DNA of 64,000 nucleotides, taken from assembly GCF_023278565.1 (NCBI RefSeq), contig NC_064680.1:4935003-4999002 (forward strand), in the 5' to 3' direction. Of the stretch, positions 49,544 to 61,574 are shown in pieces. The notes under the pieces are model-generated. The model ran no database searches. It worked only from the letters and a program-made list of their open reading frames with translations, and was not told the origin of the DNA. Positions within the stretch are counted from its first letter, which is position 1. Each line of letters opens with the position of its first letter. The position numbers and the translations under genes were made by a program. This DNA comes from Colletotrichum lupini. Its lineage: Eukaryota > Ascomycota > Sordariomycetes > Glomerellales > Glomerellaceae.

Positions 49544-50036
49544 GGAGTAAGGCTATTCCGCACCTATATAAAGGCTATCCCGCACTAATAGTAGGCCTAC
49601 TTAAGAAAATAGTAAACTATACGTAACTATATAGCCGTAGTAGTTATAATTAACCCGGAATCTATATTATTCTAATAGTTTCTTAGGAAAGCATAGCCTC
49701 CTCTACTATACCTTCTACTACTATACCTCCTACTTTACCCTATTCTATAGCGCGCTTTTTAGAATCAAAATTACGACTTTAGAAGCTAGTCTTTGCTCAG
49801 GGGAAATATATCTTTAGAGCCTATATTTTAGTACTTAGAGAGGTACTTATCTTACTTTAAAAATAATTAAAAAAGGTAGTATTACGCGTTAAAATAGAAA
49901 TAATAGGAAGGCGCGCGCCCATAGCCTAATGTGTAGCTACTGCGGCTGTGCGGTCACGTGCAGCCCACTATTTGCTTGAGTAGGCCTAGTATGGGTGCGG
50001 GATAGCCTTCGTGTGGGTGCGGAATAGCCTTACCCC
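49544..50036. mobile_element. MITE-like element with ~100-bp inverted repeats, half RIP-mutated
   Basis: The ends start GGAGTAAGGCTATTCCGCAC (left) and, inverted, GGGGTAAGGCTATTCCGCAC (right), and pair for about 100 bp, including a second GGCTATCCCGCAC block and TAGGCCTACT. The left half is AT-shifted, while the right half (from ~49905) is GC-normal, so the RIP boundary crosses a single ~490-bp element. No coding frame; a non-autonomous DNA transposon is the simplest reading. A clear target duplication was not found. Confidence 0.7.
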
Positions 50037-50968
50037 CCAAAAGCACGCAGATTCCAAAATGTGCGGATAATGACCGGAGTCATTTCCGAGAATCGTATCA
50101 CCAAATCTTTCCACATATTCTGCTCAGCTCATTCTTCTTGTGCTAATTCGTGGCATGGATGGCTGCTTGGCCCAACAATCCAGTCGGAAGCTGGCTTAAA
50201 GAACAGGATCCCAATCTCACGAGCAAGCTTGGAGAACGATTTGGAGTTGAATGATGTGAAAAGGTGCGAACTGTCAACTAATGGTCGCGGCGAACGATGG
50301 GAGCAGCAGTGCAGTCGTGCGAACAGAGTGGCGGTTTGAGGGTTTGGCGGTCTCGCTTTCTATCTAGAATTTCCTCGCCTGTAAACCGCCAAAAGTCCGA
50401 AGGTCAAATCGGTCAAGTTCAAGGTCTACGGCACATGCAGCATTCATGATGTGCCTCCGCCCGGAAGCCGGGTTGACGCCACCGGAGTCCAGGGCCAGTA
50501 ACTTTCGGAAATAGGATCGAGAGTCGGATCGGGATTTTTCACAGTTTTCTGTGAGGAACCACCAACCATGAGTGGTGTACTACTATCTTCGACAGCGTCT
50601 TTCGAATTCATTCACTGAGACTAGCCAGGACTACATCCTATCCAATAAGTCGTCAATTGTGTTCACATGGCGCCGTAGTCACTTGAGCTGAACCCATTAA
50701 CGGGAGAAGTTCTAGATATCACTGGGAGCACTTGGATCAGGCAAGCCATGAAATCACTATGTGCAGGCTCAGCGGCACACATTCAAGCATGGTTTCACCG
50801 ATGAGGGTAATTCATGTCTTATGGCTTGAGCATACGCATGGATACGTAGCGTCTGCCTATCGGCTTTCATCTGCTCCAAAGACCTACATATACCACTTCT
50901 CGAATGCTTGAATTTCAGACCTTGGGTATCACTATCCAACTAGTATTTTCCACACTGGATCCCTCTCG
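50037..50968. other. Island 3, left part, no gene supported
   Basis: GC-balanced. A 92-codon plus frame at 50061-50339 has no recognisable features. Otherwise it is the downstream region of the membrane-protein gene. Confidence 0.45.
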
Positions 50969-52363
50969 TCAACCACTTAACGTTGCTTGGACTGTCGTCG
51001 AACGTGTCGGCCCGCCGCTGATTGACGAGATTGGCATTCTATCCAAAAGATCGCTGTCGTAAGATGACGCAGTCGACTTCAGACGGAAGTCCCGAGGTTC
51101 TGAAATAACTTCAAACTCTCTTGTGACCCAGATTTTGCTCAAAGCTCTCTGAGTGACTGGCCAAACGATCGGGATAGACGCGCAGACTGTTGCCAAATTC
51201 ACTTCGACTGTTGCAAGTACGGCAGGCACACAACCATACCAAGACGGATCGAGGATGGGATATGTGCCTGCAGCCGTGTTGACAATGGAGACGAGACGAC
51301 TGACGCCAATGGCAACGACACTATTGAGAAGATTAGCCATTTTAAAGTTAGGGAAGCTGACCGTCACTGCGTGGAGTCTTTAAAGGGACCTACATGTCGC
51401 CGAGGACGAAAAGAAAAACGACGCCGTAAATAGACCTCTTTTGAGCCGCGTGCTGCCAGGCCCAAGGAAGCGGTAGACCGCACACCAGCACGTCAAGCAC
51501 CATATTCGTTGCAACATGGCTAACGTACGTCCTTCTATAGATTCCAAGATCTGAAGAGCCGAACCCCCAGCGTGCCGTGGCCGGTTGCGTGAGTTTCCAT
51601 TGAGACGAGACGGGGTCGCAGGGAAACCAGGCGATGGTAGAATACGCCAGACCCCACATCGCCGTGACGATGGCAACGATCATGGTTAGTCTAAATGACA
51701 GCGACCCGAACTCAAACATCGTGAGATACTGAGAGAGCAAGGCGAGTTTGATAAAAGTTGTGGCCATACAATACGCCGCGTTGCAGATGTAGAATGTCTA
51801 CCAAATCTCAGTATCCGCGCTTCATGTTTCTTATCATCAAGACCAACCTTTATGAATGCTTCCATACCAAACAGGCCAAGGCCCGCGAAATGCCTACCCA
51901 GACCATTTGAAAGAGCTTGAGAAGCGTGTCAGATCATATTCGTCACCTTAATTTAGGATCCATTGGGCTTACCTATGCACGTTGCTATAGACAGCAAGGT
52001 GGTTGTCATCTAGCGAAGAATAGGATAGACGAGTCAGCATAAGGAGATAGAGACACCAAGCTCCCTGAAGTTTATCAAGAACTCACCAACACTATTATAA
52101 GAAACCCATCGTCCCAGCCAGGCCGATGGACCACGCAAAACCGGATGTATAAGCGGGCTAGGCCACACAGGTACGCGAGAATCTGTATATAAACGTCAGC
52201 TACCTCATGTTCGTATTCAAGCAGTCTTCAAGCAGTCTTCAATTACAATGAAGATGTTGAGAAGAGGGCAGCAGCATGGGTGGCATACCAGGAACACAAT
52301 GATGATACCCAGCGCAGCTGGCTGACGATTAAGCAACGGAGTTTCGTCGTGGGCGGTTTCCAT
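50969..52363 (-). CDS. Rhodopsin-domain integral membrane protein (fungal SAT4-like family), 6 exons
   Basis: Predicted 343-residue, seven-helix protein. Exons (minus): 52363-52289, 52182-52087, 52009-51973, 51915-51848, 51797-51394, 51320-50969. Introns of 106, 77, 57, 50 and 73 bp all have GT..AG ends and keep frame. Family hallmarks: LARLYIRFCVVHRPGWDD (helix 1 into loop; RPGWDD at ~45-50), NGLGRH (~73-78), FYICNAAYCMATTFIKLALL, a WFPCDP segment, NMVLDVLVCGLPLP, and FVLGDIVVAIGVSRL restored across the last intron. The C-terminus is a Ser-rich cytosolic tail. Related proteins (Pth11-like/SAT4 group) are plasma-membrane sensors or of unknown role; no CFEM domain precedes the helices here. 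No stops or frameshifts: the gene appears intact. Confidence 0.88.
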
Positions 52364-55300
52364 CGTTGTAAACACCACCGTAGCTTGTAGGAACGAGACA
52401 ATGTTTGGAGAATATCAATCCACAAGATAACGAGGTCAATTGTGCGGTCAGCGTGCGAAGTCTAGCCCTTCCAAGAAACAGACATCTTCCCTGGAAGCGA
52501 CTACGGAAGTGATGAAAAATGCTAGGTGAGAAGGAAACCCTTTTATCTAACATTGCAAGAATTGCGGTTAATGCTCTGAACCATCCCTGTCACAATGACA
52601 ATCCGCCGATGATTTAAACTCCAGTTTTTGTTTCGAGGGGTTCCACACAAAGTTTATCCCGATGTGATCATTAGCCCAGTTTGGGGGTTTGGTCGTTTCA
52701 TCATTAGCTTTGGCATGCCAGCCCTGCGCGTGCACCACGGCCCCTGAACTATGCCCAGCCAAACTATTGGGCATTCGGACGTTGCATCGGCATACAGAAG
52801 GGTCGGTCTCTGACAAGCTCATTCTCTGGCTCACACATTTTATGAGACAAGCCTGTAGCTAATGATCCTGATTCTAGTCGAGGCTAGAGTAATTTCCACA
52901 TCACGGTTACATCGTGGTAATGATTCTTTTGCAGTGCAACGTTGTCTCCACAGCTCGGGCTGATCCGGCTGCTTCAGGAGTCGCATCGTAATAGAACCAT
53001 CTGGGCTTCTCATCAATTAAAACCACCTGACAGCCTCAACTAAGCGAGATCAAGAACACCCAGTAACCTCATGCCGCCCAAGATCTCTGATAATGTGATG
53101 AGGAATCGAAGGGTGTGCCCAATTACGTCTTTGCCACGATGCTGCAGCACAAGCGAGGGAAGGCCAGATTGTGAGCTGTGGTGAGGATGTCGTTGTTTTC
53201 TGTGGGATCTCTCAGCCAGGGCCCGACAATGAGCCCGCGTGGATTCGCGTTGCTGCGCTTGATCTTTCGTTGCTTCGATTGACGCTTACGAGCCGTTGCG
53301 GTTGGGTCCTGCGTGGCGACATCATGGTTCCGTGTTCAGGTCAAGGGATGAGCTAGGTGCCACGGCTCTTAGCCCTTGCAAAACCATCGAATGCGGTAGG
53401 GCAACATGCCCCGCAAAAATGCGCGGGGTTGGCTTCATGTCGACTCTCGCTTGAGTCTCCGCATAATGACAGGTGTGGCACTGAGCAACGCACCGCTCAT
53501 TCTTTCATGGCTGCAGGCCAATATTTCTAACCATAAACTCTGGGTTGGAGTGTCGCAAGGCACTGTCTCTGCAGACCAAGATATCAAATGGGCTTTGCCA
53601 GATATCCGACCCAACGTCGTAATAAGTGTCGGAGTGAGCTAATGTACCCCCTAGACCAAATGGATTAAAACTTTTGGTTAGGAGAACCGGGCTACGAGCG
53701 GGCGGGACGGAAGCCTGTGGGTAGAGGCGGAGCCGAAAGGCGGCTTGAGCGCGTCCTAAGCCACTTGCACCGAATCTCCGAAGGAGGGGTAAACCGCCGT
53801 GCGAACAATCGGGGTGCCAAAAGTAGTAGTGGATGGGCACTAATTCAATCCCACGGTTTGATTATCACGCAACTTGAGAGACGAAAGGCTCAGAAGGACC
53901 TGCGATTTGTTCGAAAGCTTCAGGCATGTGTTAGTCAAGGATGCAGATTCCGTGATTCGACTAGCTAGCTAAGAATGGAAAACACGTGCATATCGCGTTG
54001 AGCGAAGTGTTAATGCACACTGGGAATATCGAACCGATACCTGTTTGCCACGATTGTTAAAAGTTAAATGCACGTAGTCAACATTCTCTTCAAACTAAGC
54101 ATAACTTGTGCGTTTCATCGTTTGAACCATCTGGTCCCTGGAAACTGTTTATGTATGCTGTGCACGGCTTGCTTGCAATTGAGGTACGATGCCATTCAGA
54201 GATGTCTGGTCAATGTTTTGTCTCAGTGATGAGATTGTCAACTCGGAAATGATCACTAAATCTTATTTCATCAATATTGCACGCCAAATCAGTCAGTGCG
54301 GATTGCTGCCTAAGAGCTTCCACGAGTCTTTCCCGGATAGCCGGAAAGCAACTCACGGACATCGAAGCCCTCATACTGCGCAAAGCACGTGGTTCATTGT
54401 GCAAGTGATGGTTGAAGAAGACTAGGCATGGATCTCAGGAGACCCTATGTGTTTAAATCAAGTAGATCAGTGCTCTTACAGAATACTGAGTATTGTCTTC
54501 CGGGTTATTAGTTCAGGGCAGTGCTAACGATAGCTCCATGTGTTGCACAATTTTCCCCGAAACCAAATTTGCCCCAACGAACTTGTTCTAAAGTAACCTG
54601 TATCGGGACTGAAACAGCTCAGTAAGCTAGACCTCTGTTGTTTCGCGAGCTTATCCAATGAGTGCTCAGATCCGAGGTGTGGACGATTCTACACGAAATG
54701 TTGAGTTGGGTTCTTGGGCTGTGTCTTGGACTGGCAGGTCTTGGCCCCAACCTCACCCCACGTTGCTCTCCACCTAACTCAGTACCCTTGCAGCCTTATC
54801 AGATACGACACCTTGGCATGTTCTACCTTGCCTGGACCCTGATATAATATTGAGCATGTTGACCCGTGGCCATACGCAATCATACCTAAACTTCGCCTTT
54901 CGCCGTCCCTCTCCTCCCACCACTGCGCTTGCCGCCCTCCGCCGACACCGTCACCACTCTGCCTAATCAACCCCCTGGTTTCTTTCTCGTGGCTCGGCCC
55001 AAGAATAACATTGTCGTAGTCTTCCCGGGGGACTTCCCCATTCCGCCCAAAACTCCGCTTTTGCCCTCCCCCCCCTTGGGGCCCCCCCCCCCCCCCCCCC
55101 TAGTACACAGTTCACCTGTCCTGTTATGGTAAAGCCACTCCTTGGAAGGCGTATGTATGACAACTTGACACTGCGGTCACTGAGCAGCTTATTGCCAATG
55201 TCTCTAGCAATATCACAAAGCTTATGCCATGTCGCTCATTAGCAGCATAAATGACATCAAGCACAAAAACCACTCCTCAAAACTGACATTGCCGATGCGA

Positions 55301-56981
55301 CAAGTCTCAATTTCTGAACGGATTCAGAGATCATTCACGGCTGCCTAGCTTCGCATATTGGAACTGTAGCCATTCTTCGACTAGGATCCAAAAGCCCCGC
55401 AAAAGCAGTTCCAGCCTGTGCAAGGAACACTCGCTGCACATTTGTCGATGCTGAAAACTTCTATCGGCGAAATCCTTACTTTCTCAATGCGGACCTCAAA
55501 AGCCACCTCCAAACGCCATCTTAACATTATTTCGATAACCGTTGAAGTTGGGCCTGGCGGTTTCAGGGGCTCTAGTTTGTTCGCCCGAGTTGCTTGTGGC
55601 GATAGTGGAAGTATAATCTACCTTTCAGGTACCTGAACTAGGGCGGAGTACCCTGCTTACCTTCGTATCTGCCGTCATACACTAAATATAATTGTGTGAA
55701 AAGTCTCCGCGGGCCTATCTTCAGAGATTGAGCTCATTTTCCAAGTTCGATACTTATCTTACTGCACTCTAGAATCTGTCAATTCACTTCATTTCAATAT
55801 ACTCCGTACCAATTTACCTCGTGTTACCCTGAATTTGTACCGATATTATTTATTTGAAATAGTATGCCGTACCTTTGGCAATCGATCGAGGTAGTCGGGC
55901 ATTCTGATTGTTAACTTGGAAGTCTGTATATGCTCGGAAACTCCTTCGACCAAGCTGAGCTTACTCCTCACCACTGGATGGAGAAGTTCGTGTCATGTTT
56001 TATCGCGGGGTATCATACCAGATTGCCGGTGCAATTTAGGACCTGCCTTTGGCCACTCCTGTCGTGATAGGCACATATGAGCTCAAATTTTGCAACCGCG
56101 AGGTCGGACTAACCGCGGGGAAAAACCATCAGATAATTCAATTATAGCATAGTACTTATTCCCTATCAGTGATGTCTATTCAGCGGCCGTGACTTTGTTT
56201 GCCTACGTGATATGCATCGAACCTACGTTGCGGTAAGTGTCCCTTGGACCTGGCCAGAAAGCAGGCCGGTCTTGGCAATGAACGTCGTGATTATGACGGA
56301 AAGCCCACCGAGCAAACCACTCATCTGGTCAGAATGAACACCCAAGCGCCAGGGCTCGGAACTCAAGAAGGCAGTCTTACCTGTTCAATTTCTATATATA
56401 AGTGTCAGTCAAGGGATCACAAACTCTTACTAAAGGCAGCCAGCTACCTTATGTGACATTTGTGATATTGTAGGGTTGGCGAAAGCCCGAGTGAGGGAGC
56501 AATGCCATCTGACAAAACTACTAAATCAAGGAAGAAGCTAATGGAGAGACATATTACCTGAATCGGAGTACCCCGAGACACTCAGACCAAAATAGAGACA
56601 GGCAAAATAAATAAATCTGGATATTGTGATCACTCGTACTTAACCGTCCTCTTTTTCGGAAGGGATTCTTGCAAGGGTGCACCTTCACACCGACTTTGGG
56701 CACGTCCTCTAGTCCCTTTCTCGGGCAATATATGCGCAACGCGGCTACTTGAGCTTTTCCCATCGTCACTCTCATCATTCCAACCATTACTTCCCTCTGA
56801 GACAGTCCAGCACTTCTACAAAGGGAAGTAGCCGAAGAACCGCCGCTTGCAGAATTTGGGTTCAGCTTCCTTTTCTAGTAGCAAATTCAATTTAATCAAC
56901 AGTCGAGCCACGAACTCTATTGGAACACGCTGTCGGTCAGAATCCAGCACCAGTATCAGTAGTAGATGAGCCTCCTCCAGT
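52364..56981. other. Gene-poor part of island 3, possible relics only
   Basis: No gene model could be supported over 4.6 kb. Weak hints: a minus frame at 52568-52834 containing AGHSSGAV (serine-hydrolase-like by eye only); a plus segment at 53460-53545 (VALSNAPLILSWLQANISNH) resembling one helix of an allantoate-permease-type MFS protein; and a minus segment at 56226-56345 (MSGLLGGLSVIITTFIAKTG) that is membrane-like. All lack flanking exons and may be decayed gene pieces. Confidence 0.35.
55082..55100. repeat. Homopolymer of 19 C
   Basis: Uninterrupted C19 (G19 on minus), preceded by CCCTCCCCCCCCTTGGGG, within a 200-bp pyrimidine-rich stretch (54885-55100). It can form G-quadruplex/i-motif structures and is a likely sequencing-error site. 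Confidence 0.95.
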
Positions 56982-57718
56982 ATGAACCGCGCTCCCATCA
57001 TCGTATCCATCTGGGAGTCTGCAGCGCCGATCAGCCTCCAGAGATCCCCAATCACAATTCCCATCTGGCAGTCAACGCCTGTTTCGTCACATAAGCCATA
57101 TCAGCATAGTCAGATAAACGCCGAACACATCGCAGAGATTACTGGGAAACTTTACCAAGCTGCGCAATCGCCTATAGCGGCTGACGTCGCCTACTATGTC
57201 GGTCTATGGGAGGAGTTGCACGATTGTCATTGGAGTTACATGCGTAGCCACAGCACAGAGAAATCGGCTCAATGCTGGCCGGAGTTCATTAAGGGTAAGT
57301 TCGGGAACAGAACTGACGCCGTCTTGGAAATGATCTACCGAGGTCATGCCAACACAGTCAGATCAAGCTCAGAATAGAAGCTCTTGGTAAGGTTCGACCG
57401 AGTCCGTGACTGGCTCGGCCATAGTGGACCTGTCATGTTTCTTCAACTTGGCCCAGAAGTCGCGATTTGTTCAAAGGCCCTCAAGATAATCCTGAAGCTT
57501 CTCGATCATCCCAATGCGCTGACCTTCTCAGGTGCCGAGATCCTGGCTGAAATTTACAATGTCATGATGCAACGAAACGCAACATCAGAGACACCAACTT
57601 ATCCGACACTTCGAGACGTACAAGAGGCCCAAGGTATTTTGTGAAGTAATTCTCAACGGTCGTGATGCAAAAGACTAATACAATTCCAGCCGTAATCCTT
57701 CGGCACTATCGCTCATAG
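56982..57718 (+). pseudogene. Hypothetical protein gene with one in-frame TAG
   Basis: One frame runs from ATG 56982 through 57633, interrupted only by TAG at 57375-57377 (context GAATAGAAG). A 56-bp intron (57634-57689, GTATTT..GACTAATA..CCAG) then joins it to AVILRHYRS and a stop at 57718. The frame beyond the TAG (LLVRFDRVRDWLGHSGPV..) is as protein-like as that before it (VAYYVGLWEELHDCHWSYM), so TAG probably arose from CAG by C-to-T. No domain is recognised. The 5' limit is uncertain and upstream exons may exist. Confidence 0.5.
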
Positions 57719-58208
57719 CCGTAGCGAGCTGCTGAAGATGAGCGTGTTGGGGGAAGACAGTCACTCAAGGCGATGGAGGAGGTTCGGAATTTCCAGAATC
57801 GCCGAATCGCGTTTTGACTCGATCAGAGAACCAAAGGGAACTAAGTTGGAAGGCACGAAGCCTAGCTAGACGTAAGGAATCGTCTGTACGCGAGATCTGG
57901 AGAGATCTAAGCCCAACATGATCCCCCAATGAGAAGTGCACATGCGAAATTTGAAAATACATTGAGAATCCAGACTGGTTCTGTCATTGTAACATCTTGC
58001 TGATGAGTGAAAAAGGTCGCTTGAGCTTGATACAGCTTCACCAATCAGGCCATGGAAGTCTCTATTCTTCCAAAAGGTTACAGATCTAACATCAATGTTA
58101 TGATTCGTGGGTCATGTGGATTACAACATGTCCAGACTTTAACTTGAACAAAAACGCAAGAGATATGTGAGACCACCTGAAAACCCAAAATTCGGTTACA
58201 CAGCAAAA
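57719..58208. other. Intergenic, nothing supported
   Basis: GC-balanced region between converging gene relics. No convincing frame. Confidence 0.45.
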
Positions 58209-59075
58209 TCAAGCCTGAGTTACAAGAAAGGGAGAATTAAAGCCACGAATCTCAATACCATCATGTTCAATCTGGTCTGGAAAAGACGTTCTTGCTTCAC
58301 GGTCAACCCCAAAGTACGTCTCTCCCTGCGCGACCACTGCAGCCATTCTCTGCGCTTGATCCCTTTGGGCGGCTTGTGCGCCTGGAAAGCTTCATTGAAT
58401 CTCTCAGATCGCGGTGCTTAGACCTCTCAGTATATTGTGATCTCCAAAGTAATTTCATAGCGAGGGAAGATGCCGCTCAGGTGTGGAACTGGAAGATGAG
58501 CCATAGACTGCGCCGTGGTGGTGTTCAGGCTACTGCTCTAGTTGAAGAGTAATCTCTTCAATTGGAGAGGACTGAGCGCCTTCCCCGACTGAAGCATTTT
58601 GAAAGGTTTTAGTACCTGGAGCTCATAGCTCAGCTTTCCTTGCGGCCAACACTGATTTGATATTGAATGAAGTTTTTGGTTTCTGATAGCGGTATGCATT
58701 GGAGAGATCGATGTCGAATTTATGGGTGCGAGAAGACACCCACTGACTATCAGCGGATGTCGACCGCTCTTCAGACATGTCGCCAGAGGAGTGACTGATA
58801 TTGGCCTCCGACGTAGCATCATCGAGTATGTCGAGTTCCTCAGTCTTGGCGTGAGCGTTTTCTGGGCATCGCAGGATGGCAGTCAGGGCGACGGATGAGA
58901 ATGAGAGGGGGGCCGGGGACTGATTGCGACCAGCAGCTAAGTGAGCATTCTTCTCCGAGGACGGAGACTCAGGAACTCTGCTGGGTGACTTCAATGGCGC
59001 ATTAGCATAAGATCGTGGGTGAAACACTAAGATGGCCGGAGGCGGAAAGGGCTTCAGAACTAGAACGCCAACCAT
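58209..59075 (-). pseudogene. Decayed gene with five in-frame stops, all C-to-T type
   Basis: A single minus-strand frame of 289 codons from ATG 59075 to TGA at 58209-58211. It is broken by TGA 58623-58625, TAG 58530-58532, TGA 58455-58457, TGA 58404-58406 and TGA 58392-58394. Each is one C-to-T from CGA or CAG, and no frameshift is needed. The distal part reads well (QAQRMAAVVAQGETYFGV, then EIRGFNSPFLVTQA at the end), as does the middle (WVSSRTHKFDIDLSNAYRYQ). The N-terminal half is Ser/Pro-rich. Protein family unknown. An alternative is an intron spanning some of the stops, with acceptor TTTCCAG at 58382, but the first TGA precedes any good donor. Confidence 0.55.
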
Positions 59076-59248
59076 TGTAATTGAGTCCGGGTAGGTTTGT
59101 TATTGTGAAATGTAGAACACTGAGGTGAAATACGAACACTGGGGATGGAATGGCAATGCTCATCGATACTGGGATTTTGAGTAAGTTTTCCCATCGCTAG
59201 GTTTCCAACTTTCCGCAGCTACATGGAATCGGACTTAACGCCATGACT

Positions 59249-59596
59249 TTAGTATTGCTGGAAAGTTGCGAAGGCTTGAACGCTAGATACATCACTATGG
59301 TTCTGCATCCAAGTGTTGTCGCCTTGAGCGCGATATCGATAGGTAATATCGCCCCAATGATATTGTCCATTACGGGATCGATTTTCCAAAATGTCAAAAG
59401 GAAGAAAGTCAAAGTCGTCTCCAATGGGGTTTAAAGATGCCAAAACCTGAGCGTCCCGCATGAACCGAGCCCTGAAGTGGGATGTCTCGAAAAACGCAAA
59501 GCCGTTCATTTTGCCAAGATCATCCTGTCCAAAGACGGTACCAAACAAGATGCTTAGAGAGAGGTAAAATAGTGCGTGTAGCTGTGATTTCTTCAT
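59249..59596 (-). pseudogene. Truncated 5' fragment of a secreted six-hairpin glycosidase-like (DUF5695-type) gene
   Basis: The ATG at 59596 opens with a signal peptide, MKKSQLHALFYLSLSILFG, then QDDLGKMNGFAFFE, RARFMRDAQVLASLNP, DFDFLPFDILENR and QYHWGDITYRYRAQG. These match, as I recall the family, the N-terminus of large (~900-residue) secreted fungal proteins with a six-hairpin glycosidase fold. After WMQN the frame drifts, and it ends at 59249. Only ~115 residues remain and no catalytic part is present downstream, where another relic gene begins. This is a 3' truncation, probably by deletion. Confidence 0.6.
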
Positions 59597-61574
59597 TCTT
59601 GTCGTGGGTTGAAGTGGGCTGGCTAAGCTGTAGTAGAAGATTGCGGTGGTTGGAAGAGTGAATGTAGCTGGTTGTACTACGGCAGGAAACTAATTACTCA
59701 TGGAAAAGAGAACATACGACACCAATGTAATATTGGCGCGGATGACCGGTTGGCGAGTGGAGATGATCAGCCCGTGGCGTGTCGCCAGAAAATAATACAT
59801 GCGCACAAGCTGGACATCAAGACCGCTCGTTTTGGTTTGATATTGTCATACTGAAGGATTGAAACCAATGACTGTATCATGGCGTTGAGAAATGGTCATT
59901 TAAGCGCTTGTGTGTTTGAGTTTGGGGATATTGCCTTGTTAGGTTCAATGCGAAAACACATCTCCTCTAACTCTGTGGGCTCGGAAACCGCATTGTGCTA
60001 GTTGGCTCGGGTTCTTTGCCTTTGTATTGGGCAACCTGTAGGAATGCTCGTTTAGGAAGTGTCATAGAGTCACTATAGGGGCATCGACATATATAAAGAG
60101 AACGGTTATTTATTAAAAATAAGAAATAAGTACGAAGCTCGCTCTAATATAAAGGGTACGAGCGAAGTAGGCCTTAGTAATTATATAACTAAGGTTACGT
60201 AATATATAATAAGGCTATAAATAATTAAAACTATTATAATATACCTTTTTAAATAAATATATATTTAAAAAAAGCGTACTTAACTACCCGTATTATTATA
60301 AAAAAGTTTATTAAAAACAGAAAACTAAATATTATTATATAAAAATCTATTTATAAAAGGAATTATAAAATAAATTAGTTTATATATAAAGTTATAGGCG
60401 AGGGGTAAATTAGTTATAAATTAACCTTTATATTCGTTATTATAAATAATTTCAAAACTATATTATTGATAAGAAATATAACTAAGGGACGGCTTTTTAT
60501 TAATTAAATAATTAACTTACGGGTTAAGGGTAGTAAATATATAAATTTCTTATTATTACTTATAGTACTAACTTTCTTTCTCTTTTTAACTTATATTTAT
60601 ATTATTACTATACGTATATACCCTTACTTTTCGTTTCTATAACTATATTCTTATATATATATATTATTAAGAAATTTTTTTTATTAATAATATCGTTTTT
60701 ATTTAAATATTATTAAAACGATTAGTTAAAAACCGTATTTATATTATTATAATATAAGAGGTTAAAAAGTATAAGTACGAGGCTACGGCCTTAAAAAAGA
60801 GTAGCGGCTCCCCTAGCCCCCCTTATAAACCTAAAATAAGTAAATAATATTCTCTTATTTTATACTTTAGTTATAATATAGCCTTATTTATTTAATATTA
60901 ATTTAACTACTTTATTAAATAAATAATAGCCTTATAACTAAACGAGTTATTTAAAAAAAAAAAAAAAAAGGTTTATAGCCCCTTCCCTCGCTCCTTTTTA
61001 AAAGTTAAGAAAATATCCTCGTTTTTTAAGAGGATAGTATAAGTAAAGAGGGTTTATAACCCCCTCTCTTACTTTTTAAAAAAAAAAGAAATAAGTTTAT
61101 AGCCCCTTTTTTTACCTCTTTTTAGAAAGTATAGAGTAATTAACTATATATATAATATTTTTCTAACTCTTATTATTTATAAAACTAATTTTTAATAGCG
61201 GACCTTTTTAGTATTATTTTTAGTATTAAAGCTTAATACGAGCTAGTACCTCTATTTCCTCTATTTAGTTATAAATACTTTAAATATATTAAGAACGCCC
61301 TTAATAACTATTCGGACGGTACGTACTTTTTAAGTTCGTATATTAATAATAAATACTAACGCTATTAAACTTATAAAAAGTTAGGTTATGCCCCTATTTT
61401 TAAGGGATATATATAGTTCTTAAGTATAAAGTTCTTATATTTTAAATAAGAAATAATAAAAAAGTTAATAATAGCTACAGCTATTAATATAAAACTACTT
61501 ATATTTTATAAAGTATATTCTAAGCTATCCTCGTTCTATTTATTATTTATAACCTAATATATAAACCCTAACTC
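59597..61574. other. Island 3 edge, then AT-rich subtelomeric sequence
   Basis: 59597-60095 is GC-balanced without a gene. From ~60096 sequence is RIP-like. Three imperfect ~35-bp units (GTTTATAGCCCCTT followed by a CT-rich run) lie at 60968, 61047 and 61094, separated by A-runs. No frame recognised. Confidence 0.5.

Noticed and set aside
53505..53840. 111-codon minus frame and overlapping plus frames
   Set aside because: Arg/Pro/Ser-rich composition is typical of chance frames in GC-rich DNA; no supporting motif.
54929..55163. Proline-rich plus frame and glycine-rich minus frame over the C19 tract
   Set aside because: The low-complexity proline and glycine runs come from the homopolymer. 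No evidence of a gene.
61561..61574. AACCCTAA within ATAAACCCTAACTC as an interstitial telomere repeat
   Set aside because: A single partial unit duplicated only as the target site of the A insertion; no array.
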